A model generated the notes under the pieces. It was given only the letters and a program-made list of their open reading frames with translations, ran no database searches and was not told the DNA's origin. A program made the translations under genes and the position numbers. From assembly GCF_020497125.1 (NCBI RefSeq), contig NC_059082.1, positions 29,348,965-29,412,964 of the forward strand: a DNA stretch of 64,000 bases, given 5' to 3'. Shown piece after piece: positions 49,783 through 58,799 of the stretch; position 1 is the stretch's first letter; the number at the start of each line of letters is the position of its first letter. The DNA is from Mauremys mutica. Lineage: Eukaryota; Chordata; Testudines; Geoemydidae.

Positions 49783-50208
49783 TGTTGAGTCTGAACTCTT
49801 TATGAACTGAAACTTAACTCAGACTACATGTCTCTGTCTGAAACTTTTAATCAAAAGTTTTGACCTGCAAACTACTCATGACCCTTCCCCTCCCAATAAG
49901 TAGCCATCTCCCCTTTTTGTCTTCTCCAATTTGCATTTTAACCTGTTTTATCCTGTAGAATCTTGATTGATTATGCATGACCATTATGATCTGTTAATCA
50001 CTTTGTTTACTTCTGTGTATAAACATTGATGCTCACCCCTAATAAACTTGCCACACTCCTCCAAAGCTTGGCTCTTAAGCTAAGGATGGTGTGAGCCCGT
50101 TGATCAACGAATTGTTGTCTGGTCTCTGACAGATTTCTGAGCCCTATACCAACTCCGCACAAACTCGGGTGCTGGAGAGGTGAGTAGGACTTGCTTTTTT
50201 ACCTAACA
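49783..50208 (+). repeat. Provirus 5' LTR
   Basis: It begins TGTTGAGTC and ends TACCTAACA, giving TG...CA termini. A TATA-like GTATAAAC lies at about 50017-50024, and a polyadenylation signal AATAAA at 50041-50046. It is identical to the copy at 55334-55759. Confidence 0.96.
50041..50046 (+). promoter_or_regulatory. LTR polyadenylation signal
   Basis: AATAAA lies in the 5' LTR, with its twin at 55592-55597 in the 3' LTR, about 25 bases after the TATA-like sequence. The short spacing suggests a compact R region. Confidence 0.7.
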
Positions 50209-50211
50209 ATT

Positions 50212-50229
50212 TGGGGGCTCGTCCGGGAT
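50212..50229 (+). promoter_or_regulatory. Primer binding site, proline tRNA type
   Basis: TGGGGGCTCGTCCGGGAT starts three bases after the 5' LTR and matches the 18-base site used by gammaretroviruses primed with tRNA-Pro. It appears intact. Confidence 0.93.
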
Positions 50230-50381
50230 TCCTTCTGGTGCGGTGCCTCTGTCCAGTGGTCAGACCACTCATATACGAATTGGCAGGCGCCACGGGAGAT
50301 TTCTCCCAGCCAATTCAATATTGAGGGGTCGTGTACTGGACAGCAGGATAAACGCCAGTTGGAGGGCTCCTGTCAGACACC

Positions 50382-50936
50382 ATGGGTCAAGGGACTAGCG
50401 TGCCTCTTGAGAGTCCGCTGGGGATTGTAAATAAGTTATGGATTGAAGGGAAACTCCCAGTACAGACAGGAATGTCTAGGAGGAAGTTGTACACACTGTG
50501 TGTAAGGAATTGGACTGGGTATACCGCGGTATTGGCCGACCCGGAGATGAGGTGGCCTTCGTATGGCTCTTTCGAACAGGCTGCCTTAAGAGGAGTAAGG
50601 AGCCAGATCGAAAAAGACCATCCGGGACAGTTATGTTACTGGTTTTGTTGGGACACAGCAGCAGAGCTGTGGAAATCTTTAAAAATTATGGCAGTCAGGT
50701 ATTCTTCCGAGAGTGAACCCCCTCCATGTTATTTCGATGAAGGGTGTAAACCACGGCGTGTTTTAACTCGTCAGTTGGTCCCCACTGCACCTGCCCCTAT
50801 TCCTCCGCAAGGGGACTCTCTCCAGAGCGCAGAGGGGAATCTGCAGGACTCCAGATTGGAATCTCTGCAGAGGGATAAGGAGGAAATGGAGGGGCACACC
50901 TCGGGAGGAGTTTTGCATGGGAGAAAGGGAAAGTAG
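50382..50936 (+). pseudogene. gag: gag matrix region (N-terminal gag), ends in stops
   Basis: This 184-residue frame is the matrix and following proline-rich part of a gammaretroviral gag. It starts MGQGTSVPLE, so residue 2 is a glycine suited to myristoylation, which would direct it to the plasma membrane. A PTAP late-domain motif (residues 134-137) suggests ESCRT recruitment for budding. The frame ends at TAG-TAA (50934-50939) immediately before a lysine/glutamate-rich stretch. That charged stretch is in the same frame as the nucleocapsid part, so the whole capsid domain is absent between them. The start lies 173 bases after the LTR, a short leader for packaging signals. Confidence 0.88.
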
Positions 50937-50939
50937 TAA

Positions 50940-51263
50940 AAAGAAAGAGAAAAGGAAGAATATAAGTTGATGGCTTTAGCTTTTTGCGGTGGTATTCGAG
51001 GCAGAAGCCATGGCCGTGGCAGGGGATCTCAGGGTGCTCGGGGGAGAGGGTCCTGGCAACCCCAGCCACCAGGACATTGTTTTCAGTGCGGACAGCCCGG
51101 TCACTTTAAACGTGAATGCCCCTGGGGACGCCCAGAGGGTCCGGTCGCATCCGCAGATACTTACACCAGGGACGAATACACTCCTGCACCACCAGCCCAG
51201 CCCGTTCCTCAGGCCTGGATCAACTACGGGCAGCAGCTGCAGCAAACTCAGCCTTCTCAATGA
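50940..51263 (+). pseudogene. gag: gag nucleocapsid region
   Basis: The frame is open from 50940 through a charged segment (KKEKEEYK) and then an RG-rich stretch. It includes a single CCHC zinc knuckle, CFQCGQPGHFKREC (C-x2-C-x4-H-x4-C), typical of the RNA-binding nucleocapsid of gammaretroviruses. The first ATG is at 50970, but this part is naturally made as the end of gag, not from its own start. It closes with TGA at 51261-51263, and the same frame continues open into protease and polymerase. A proline-rich tail follows the zinc knuckle. Confidence 0.9.
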
Positions 51264-51266
51264 CGG
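51261..51266 (+). promoter_or_regulatory. Probable gag stop read-through context (TGA CGG)
   Basis: The gag stop TGA is followed at once by CGG, a context known to favour stop-codon read-through, and then by a GC-rich inverted stretch (GTACCCCGGGGGC). The frame stays open from here through pol. Gammaretroviruses express pol by in-frame read-through of the gag stop, so the arrangement fits. Confidence 0.65.
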
Positions 51267-53663
51267 TACCCCGGGGGCGAAGGCAAACAATGTGATGGTC
51301 TTATTTCCTTAATGTCTTTAGCCGGCTCTTTCCTCACTTTCTCCCCTCCCAGCAAAGAGCCTCATCTAACCCTTTCAGTCCAGGGACTGCCTGTCTGTTT
51401 CCTCATTGATACTGGAGCTACTTTCTCTCTTTTAAATCATGCCCCCTCTCCCTGGCTATCCTCTGAGGTTAAAACTGCAACTGGGGTGGAAGGCAATCCA
51501 CAGTCTCTGGGACTCACTTTGCCTCTAAATGTTATTTATGCTGATAAATGTTTTTCTCACCGTTTTCTTTTTTCCCCAGCTTGTCCGATCCCTTTGATGG
51601 GCCGGGATTTACTCTGTAAGCTTGAGGCTACTTTAACCTGCACTCCTGAAGGGGTAGGATTATTAATGACAGTGTTAGGAGATTCGGCCCTAACTCAGGG
51701 TAATTGGGAAACCCCCCCCTCTCTCTCCCCTGACCTCACTGACTTGCCTTCAACCCTCTGGGGAATTTCTGACACTGACGTTGGCCTGCTCCTTTCAGCA
51801 GAGCCAGTAAGGATTCAAGTGAAGCCCTCCTTAGCCCCCCCGTCAGTCCCCCAATACCCCCTGTCGCTGGAAGCCCGGGAAGGCATCCGCCCCATTGTCA
51901 AGGGATTCATTGCACAAAAGCTAGTCCGCCCTCAGCGCACTCCCTGTAATACCCCTATACTGCCTGTCAAAAAGCCTCCTAAAAAGGACGGAGACCCTAT
52001 TCATTGGCGCTTTGTACAGGATCTACGGGTTATTAATCAGTATGTGGTCCCTCTTCATGCAGTAGTTCCTGATCCAGCTACTATCATCAGCCAAATCCCC
52101 TGGGATGCTGAGTGGTTCACTGTTATTGACTTAAAATCAGCCTTTTTCAGCATTCCTGTGCACCCGGACTCTCAATATCTCTTTGGTTTCACCTGGGAGG
52201 GACAAAGTTATGTCTGGCAACGACTTCCTCAAGGCTACAGAGACAGCCCCACGATTTTCAGCCAATGCCTACGCCACGACTTGGAAGGCTTCACCAGTCC
52301 GCAGGGATCCACGTTAGTCCTATACGTAGATGACATCCTACTAGGTAACCGCAAAGAAGCCGCCCTCCGCATCGATGGTAAGGCACTTTTATTATACCTA
52401 CACACCAGAGGCCACAAGGTAGACCCTAACAAGATTCAGTGGGTCTCACAGAAGGTCCGATATCTGGGCTTCCTGTTAACCCCAGAGGGGAGACAAATGG
52501 ACCCAGTCCGCATAAAGACTATCCAAAACTGCCCTCTGCCAAACACCAAGAAACAACTTCGAGGTTTCTTAGGATTAATTGGCTTCTGTCGACCTTGGTT
52601 GCCGTCCTGCGGGGAGTTGAGCAAACCGCTCCACCGACTGACTGCTAACCTTGCTCCTGACCCTTTGCAGTGGTCCCCAGACACGATCCAAGCCTTTCAG
52701 TTACTCAAGGACAGTGTGGCCTCCTCCATGTCTCTCCGCCCCCCCAATTACAGCAAACCCTTTCACCTTTTTGTCCACGAGAAGGGCGGAATTGCTAGTG
52801 GCGTCCTTACCCAGCTGAGCGGGCCCCACCATTTCCCGCTTGCTTTTTACTCCCAGCAGATCGACCCTGTCGATCAGGGAACCCCATCCTGCACCCGGAC
52901 TCTGGCAGCAGCTGCCCTGCTGATCACAAAGGCAAAGAGCCTGACCCTGGGTCATTTTACCACGGTCTGGACCTCTCATGCCTTGTCAGCCCTTCTGCGT
53001 AAGGGCACGACCCAAGTCTTTTCGGCCCATCGTCAGCAGCAGCTAGAGGCCGAACTCCTAGAAGACACTAACCTAATTTTTGAAAGGTGTGGGCCCCTTA
53101 ATCCAGCTACCTTGCTTCCTGATCTGCCAGTCCTCCAGGATCAGCACGACTGTGTGGAAGTAGTTCATAGCATCTTACAGATAAGGAACAACCTGTTTGA
53201 CGTGCCACTGGACAACCCTGATTGCATCCTCTTCTCGGACGGAAGCTCCTTCTATGTTGATGGCAAGCGTTTCACCGGTTATGCAGTCACCTCTGAATGG
53301 GACATTCAAGAGGCCGCCTCACTGCCAGGCAACTGGGGAGCCCAAGCCGCCGAACTCTACGCCCTGGCCCGAGCTTGCCAGTTGGCCGCTGGTAAGACCG
53401 TTACCATTTTTACTGATAGCAAGTATGCTTTTACCCCGTACCAGTACCCGCTGAACTACAGTCGTGGGAGAGCCTCGGAGCCACTCTGGTCAAAGGGACC
53501 TGGCTTATGCCGGATGGCCGAGCCTGCCTCCCTCGCTCCACATACCCCGTGGCAGTTCGCTGGCACCATGATAAGGGGGGTCACTACGGCACGCACGCCC
53601 TTGTGGACACCATCGCTCGCTTTTGGTATGCTCCAGGCATTCAACCCTACTGCCTGTCAATAG
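51264..53663 (+). pseudogene. pol: pro-pol: protease, reverse transcriptase, RNase H N-terminal half
   Basis: This frame, in phase with gag, holds an aspartic protease (IDTGATFSLL with active-site DTG, and the LMGRDLL flap-partner motif), then a reverse transcriptase with WRFVQDLRVIN, VIDLKSAFFSIPV, LPQGYRDSP and an intact YVDD (52323-52334). An RNase H with catalytic Asp in FSDGSS (about 53238), Glu in AAELYAL (53352) and Asp in TDSKYAF (53415) follows. After about 53433 the translation no longer resembles RNase H, and the last catalytic Asp and the C-terminal half are gone. The remaining residues to 53663 are integrase sequence read in the wrong frame. The first ATG in the frame is 51312. 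Confidence 0.93.
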
Positions 53664-54037
53664 TGAAAGCATGCAGCACATGTCAGCGAAATGGACCTGC
53701 TCCGCCTCTTAACAAAATTAAGGGTGGAAGACCGCCACCTGCTGTTCCATTTCAACATCTTCAAATTGACTTTGCAGATATGCCAAAGGCTTTTGGGAAA
53801 AAGCACCTCCTTGTTTTGGTTTGCCCTCTGACTTCATGGGTCGAAGCTTTTCCTACTGCTAATTGTACTGCTGCCACAGTGGCGAAGATCCTCCTTAGAG
53901 ACATTGTACCCCGTTTTGGCATCCCTCTCATACTTGATTCAGATCGCGGACCCCACTTTACTGGTAATGTCCTTGGCCATTTAGAACAAGGACTGGGCAT
54001 TTCACACTCCTTTCATACACCCTACCCCCCAGTCTAG
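53450..54037 (+). pseudogene. pol: pol integrase: zinc-binding end and first half of catalytic core
   Basis: In a different frame from the polymerase, integrase sequence becomes readable from about 53450 (LVKGTWLMPDGRACLP). It gives the H-H-C-C zinc-binding residues (HHDKGGHYG ... CSTCQ) and the first two catalytic acidic residues (IDFAD, LDSDRGPHF). The extreme N-terminus of integrase is absent, together with the RNase H end, which implies one deletion at about 53433-53450. The frame ends at TAG 54035-54037, just after a run of six C (54025-54030). Confidence 0.9.
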
Positions 54038-54641
54038 CGGGAAAGTTGAGCGTATGAATAGGGAGCTTAAGCTTACATTGGCTAAATACTGTCAGGAAAC
54101 AGGGTTAAAGTGGCCTCAGGTACTTCCCTTGGTCCTGTTTCACCTTCGCACTCGCCCAACCCGTGTATTGGGATTATCCCCCTTTGAACTGCTCTATGGA
54201 CACCCCCCTTTCAAAGGCGGGGCGCTACCACGTGCTGATGTTTCACTATTGGGAGGGGATCATATGACCGCGTGCCAGTTTCTCTCCCTACAGGCTCGCC
54301 TCCGTACCCTTTGGAAAGCCTCACAGTTTTCCCAGACCGTGCCGCTGGAAGAACAGATCCACCCGTTCCAACCAGGGGACTTCGTCTGGGCCAAAAAGTT
54401 CGTTCGTGGCGACGCCCTCCAGCCGAGGTTTACTGGACCCCACCAGGTTCTTTTAACAACCCAGACTGCAGTGTTCCTGGAAGGACGCAAATCCTGGATC
54501 CACCACTCCCACGTCAAGCCAGCCGTAGTGGACCACAGTGACGGACCAGCAGCTCTTGCCACCACTGAGGACACTGCCTCTGACCAGTGGACCAGCTTAC
54601 CTCTTTCAGACATCAGACTTAAACTGACTCGAAAAAAATGA
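54032..54641 (+). pseudogene. pol: pol integrase: end of catalytic core and C-terminal domain
   Basis: The integrase continues with a one-base frame change at the C6 run. The third catalytic residue (Glu, codon 54048-54050, in the context KVERMN) is present. Then come RTRPTRVLGLSPFELLYG and an SH3-like C-terminal segment (FQPGDFVWAKKF, PRFTGPHQVLLTT, WIHHSHVKPA) with the usual DNA-binding character. It ends at TGA 54639-54641, overlapping the env start. Because the shift lies in a homopolymer, an assembly or sequencing error is possible. Confidence 0.9.
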
Positions 54642-55252
54642 GAGGACCTTTTATTCTGACAACTTTATGTTTTTTATTATGCCTTTTTAGTTTATTTTTT
54701 GCTTATGAAGATAATGCTTTTATTAGATATTCCCACGAGGTTAAAACTCGTATTTTAGGAAATAGAAGTAATTGCTGGGTATGTACTCAATTTCCAGTAA
54801 ATGCAGAACAGGGACTCCCCTTCACACCCATTCCCCTGACCACTGCTAATATGACTTGGATGCCACCGGCTAGAATAAAAGATCCAGTCCAACACAATCT
54901 TACATGGGACAAAACAGGAGTGCCAATTAACAGATATCTCAGGGTAACAAATCAGACAGGATCACTGTGTTTTGTTAAAGAAAAAGGGTCAACTTTTGTG
55001 GGAACCAGTAAATGCAACATGTATTTTAATGGCACCGCCTTTAGTAAAAACCTTGGCTTCAAGCCGTGCGCATCCCACTTATCCCATATGTGGATCCCTC
55101 ACAAGCCTTCAGAGTCAGCTTTTAAGAAACCCTGCTCAGATCACGAGGGTGTCCAACTAATTGTTAAGGGATATACGATTGCCTTCTACAACTGCTCAAG
55201 CAGTACTACACTGCACTTTGAAAACACCACTACCAAATTGGGCCCAGGCTGA
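54638..55252 (+). pseudogene. env: env: truncated surface subunit, no transmembrane subunit
   Basis: The 204-residue frame starts at an ATG overlapping the pol stop (ATGA). A hydrophobic signal peptide covers about residues 4-22. A CWVC motif (residues 46-49) resembles the CxxC used by gammaretroviral surface subunits to hold the transmembrane partner. Seven N-x-S/T glycosylation sites are visible. The frame ends at TGA 55250-55252, only about 80 bases before the 3' LTR. There is no furin site, fusion peptide, immunosuppressive-like segment, CX6CC or membrane anchor. The product, if made, would be a small secreted glycoprotein. Function is unknown, and I cannot assign its receptor group. Confidence 0.9.
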
Positions 55253-55320
55253 AATTGCCAAGCAGCCCTTGGCTCCTTAAAATGGGGTGTAGCTGTTGGT
55301 AAATAGTTATCCCAATAGCT

Positions 55321-55333
55321 ACAAATGGAGGAA
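55321..55333 (+). promoter_or_regulatory. Polypurine tract before 3' LTR
   Basis: ACAAATGGAGGAA lies directly before the 3' LTR start. It is purine-rich with one interrupting T, which makes it a short or imperfect plus-strand primer site. Confidence 0.55.
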
Positions 55334-55759
55334 TGTTGAGTCTGAACTCTTTATGAACTGAAACTTAACTCAGACTACATGTCTCTGTCTGAAACTTTTA
55401 ATCAAAAGTTTTGACCTGCAAACTACTCATGACCCTTCCCCTCCCAATAAGTAGCCATCTCCCCTTTTTGTCTTCTCCAATTTGCATTTTAACCTGTTTT
55501 ATCCTGTAGAATCTTGATTGATTATGCATGACCATTATGATCTGTTAATCACTTTGTTTACTTCTGTGTATAAACATTGATGCTCACCCCTAATAAACTT
55601 GCCACACTCCTCCAAAGCTTGGCTCTTAAGCTAAGGATGGTGTGAGCCCGTTGATCAACGAATTGTTGTCTGGTCTCTGACAGATTTCTGAGCCCTATAC
55701 CAACTCCGCACAAACTCGGGTGCTGGAGAGGTGAGTAGGACTTGCTTTTTTACCTAACA
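55334..55759 (+). repeat. Provirus 3' LTR
   Basis: This 426-bp block is identical to 49783-50208, and the offset is a constant 5551 bases throughout. The flank after it reads CATA and the flank before the 5' LTR reads CAAA, so a 4-bp target duplication would carry one mismatch. Confidence 0.96.
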
Positions 55760-55820
55760 CATATCTGATTATCAGGGCTAGAAGCAGAAATGGGGCTCAG
55801 TAGCAAGCTTCAGTTATAAC

Positions 55821-57714
55821 CAGAGGTGAAAGTAAGCTGGTACGCGCTGGTACGGAGGACCGGTAAGAAAAGGAGACTGACTGAGGGAGGGAGAGAGAGA
55901 AGCCTGCTCCCTGGATAAGAATAGTTTAAACTCAGCTGTTCCCTGATGGTTCAGCCCCCAGGGCTAGGTTTCTGGCATCCTTGTTAATTTCACTCACAGT
56001 AGCTGGAGGGAGGGGGTCGAGGGGAGGGTGTGTTTGACCATGGCAGGGGCAGTCCTTTTCTGCCCCTTGGGGAATCTCTCCAATACTAATATACACAACA
56101 AATACAAGCATTTGGCTGCACAGCTTAAATCCAGAGCTAATACAAGCAGGTGGAAGGGGAAAAGTCACTGTCACATTGGTTTCTCGTCTCCTCCCTCCCC
56201 CTCCTCCAGCCAGACTGCAGACAAGGCTCTGCATTTCTCCCCATTTCCCCCTCCCCCCCCCAACAGAGGTTTTCCTCTAGGCTCTAGCTTGCAGTAGGGA
56301 GACTGGCTGAGGCTGCTGCTGCCTGCAAAAGAACAGTTAGGAGCCGTTTCTTGCAACCTTGTTAATTTCACTCCCAGTTGTTGTTGGGTGTGTGTGACTG
56401 TGGCAGGGGCAGTTCTTTTCTGCCCCCAGGATGAGGGGATCTCCTAAACACAATCAAAATCAGGAACCATTTCCAAGTTCAAATCTATCCCATTCCCTCC
56501 CCAGCAGAGGATCATGGTTGTGAGGTCCAAACTACTTGCAGATCCTCTTTGAAATGTTACTGTTTAAAAAAAAACAACATAAAAAACATGGAGAACATGG
56601 TGGAAAGGTGTGTCATGATGATTAGGGTTTATTTTGGGCAAAGCAATTTTGCTAAAGCAACTAAAGATTCACAGGGAAAGCAAATAGCCTCCATAGACAA
56701 AACCACAAAGGGATTGGAGGGGAAAACTGAATATTCAGGGAAATTATTGTGCCTCCTTTGAAAGAAATAGTAGTTTTCATTCCAATCCATCCTCTTTATA
56801 TATTGATTTAAACACGTGAAATGTCCTTAGGACATCGGGTGCAATCTCAGATCTCTTTTTGTTTTGTCCTGCCTGCAGAGTGCAGAGGCTGAAATTGACA
56901 AAACTTTCTCTAAATATCTTGTATATTTCATGAAGGCTATTCCAGTTGTCCTTCATTCACCCCTGACTTCCCCTACCCCTCCCCCCCGGCTCCCTCCCTG
57001 GCCGGCTGGCTGTGGTTTTTGCCTTGGTTACTTACTCCTTGGCAGACCCAGCCCAGCGGCACCTGCTGGCTCTCTGCAGGCAGCAGCCCACAGGGGCCGG
57101 TTGCTGGGGTCGCTGCTGGTCGGTGGCAGGCTGCAGCTGCATTGTTTGTGACACATTCATACACATACACATACATACAGTCAGAGGTGAAAGTAAGCCG
57201 GTCCGGTCCGGGTAGCCCAGAGCCCTTTAAATCCCGGCCGCGGTTCCAGCAGCCGGTCTGGGGCCGGTATTTATAGGGCTCAGAGCTCCCCGCCACTGAG
57301 GCAGCCCAGAGCCCTTTAAATCCTGGTCACGGCTGAGATTTAAAGGGCTCAGAGTTCCCGCGGCTGCGGGCAGCTCAGAGCCCTTTGAATCCTGGCCACG
57401 GCTCTGGTGGCCGGGCTGAAATCAGGATGTAAAGGGCTCCAGGCTTCCCTCAGCGTCAGGAGCTCTGAGCCCTTTAAATCCCTGCCCCAGCCCCGCAAAG
57501 CTCGGGGTTCCCCCTGGCGGCCAGAGCCCCGGGGGGCTCCCAGCCACCTCTGCAGCTGGGAGCCCCTGGCTGATTTAAAGGCTCTGGGTCTCCTAGCCAC
57601 AGCTGGTTCCCCAGGGCCTTTAAATCTTGAGAGGCCACGCCTCTTCTGGATGAGGCCACGCCCCCCTCAGGACTCCGGCAGTACTGTAAGTCCTGTAAGT
57701 TACTTTCACTCCTG
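55821..57714. mobile_element. hAT-type element with duplicated end and GC-rich palindromic core
   Basis: The ends are CAGAGGTGAAAGTAAGC (55821) and GTTACTTTCACTCCTG (to 57714), flanked by exact 8-bp duplications GTTATAAC at 55813-55820 and 57715-57722. A second left end (CAGAGGTGAAAGTAAGCCGG) occurs inside at 57182. From 57215 to 57640 the sequence repeats AGCCCTTTAAATCC and its inverse GATTTAAAGGGCT several times, in very GC-rich surroundings. A unit around CCTTGTTAATTTCACTC is also duplicated (about 55977 and 56357). No transposase is present. Confidence 0.88.
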
Positions 57715-58380
57715 GTTATAACTGAGTCAAAGTCCACATTTTGAGAGTACATTTGGAAAGCCTAATCTGCTCAATTCAGCCTCATTTTGACTGACTAAAA
57801 TATAGTTAACTGTCTACCTCACAACAGTGAAAACAAAGAAGCCACACTGCAACATGAAGTATATTGTGAATGACCTCCCCGCACCTTTAAGCTGCAGGGT
57901 GTTTGGCTGGCCTGGCCGAGTGAAGGGAACAGTGCTTTATGGTGGAGGGTGGGGGATGAAAACTGCTGCAAAAGGGGCAGAGTGGTCGCTGACTCATCCC
58001 CTGGGAATGCAGGGTTTGAAGGCAGGGGTAAGGTTTGGCCATGTTGTTAAGACAATAATTCCACATGGATGAATTCGGGGGTACAGTGGCAGGGCCATCC
58101 AACCAATTGCCTGAGCACAACATGTGTGTTTTGCCTCAAGGCATGGCCCCCGGAAAGGCGCCATGGAATTACATCGCTTCATAACCTCTCTGGGGTTGAC
58201 AATGGCATAGCACATGCCTTGCCTCATTTTCAGGTCCACAGATTTCTGGAGTTGGCACAAGGAACCAGCTGGGAACCCAGGCAGATGCCACTAGTGCTAA
58301 GGAGCCTTGGAGTAGAATGGTTGTCAGTGTGGCATGGAGATCAGCTGCCCTGCACGTGTGGCAGAGCTATGAGAGAAGTT

Positions 58381-58620
58381 TTAATGATTTCATGCAATTT
58401 CAGGATCAGGAAGGCTGGTCAACAATATGGCCCATTATAGAGGAACAGGTGCGTTGGCAACCTGTCAACTGGTGTCCTCCACAATCTTGAATTGCTTTTC
58501 TGCCATTACATTCGTCAATAGGCTAAATGGTTATCCTGATCCTTGCAGTGTTTTTTTAGTTCAAAAGTTTTTGGCTGGGAGTTCATTCACTAGTATCTGG
58601 GTCCAGTAGGGACTCAACAG
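58381..58620 (+). pseudogene. Ngaro tyrosine recombinase N-terminal remnant
   Basis: One frame reads DQEGWSTIWPIIEEQV, resembling the SAM-like N-terminal domain of Ngaro recombinases, and another around 58540 reads NGYPDPCSVFLVQKFLAG, which continues the same domain. Stops and shifts separate them. No catalytic R-H-R-Y residues are seen before the CR1 insertion. Confidence 0.5.
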
Positions 58621-58799
58621 GATATACAATGGCATGAGCATTTAGTGATATTACACTTGCGATGGTCAAAGACAGATCAAGTCGGCCAGGGTGAATCTGT
58701 GATCCTCTGGTAGGGTGGTGAACCTGGGGTCTGCCCAGTTTAGGCTTTGAAGGCTTATAGGGTTATTTGGCTAAAGGGCCGTTTTTATGCATGGTGACA

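Larger units (their letters stand above)
49783..55759 (+). mobile_element. Gammaretrovirus-like (class I) endogenous provirus, defective
   Basis: This is a 5977-bp provirus with the order LTR, primer site, gag, pro-pol, env, LTR. The 426-bp LTRs are identical base for base by my reading. Class I assignment rests on the proline-tRNA-type primer site, the myristoylatable MG start of gag, pol entered in the same frame through a gag stop, a single CCHC zinc knuckle and a CWVC motif in env. Defects are a missing capsid region, two stops in gag, a lost RNase H/integrase junction, a frame slip in integrase, and an env without its transmembrane subunit. It lies about 30 kb downstream of TJP1. Confidence 0.95.

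Noticed and set aside
57012..57752. Overlapping frames of 67-107 codons in GC-rich sequence
   Set aside because: They are a by-product of high GC and repeated AGCCCTTTAAATCC units inside the hAT element.
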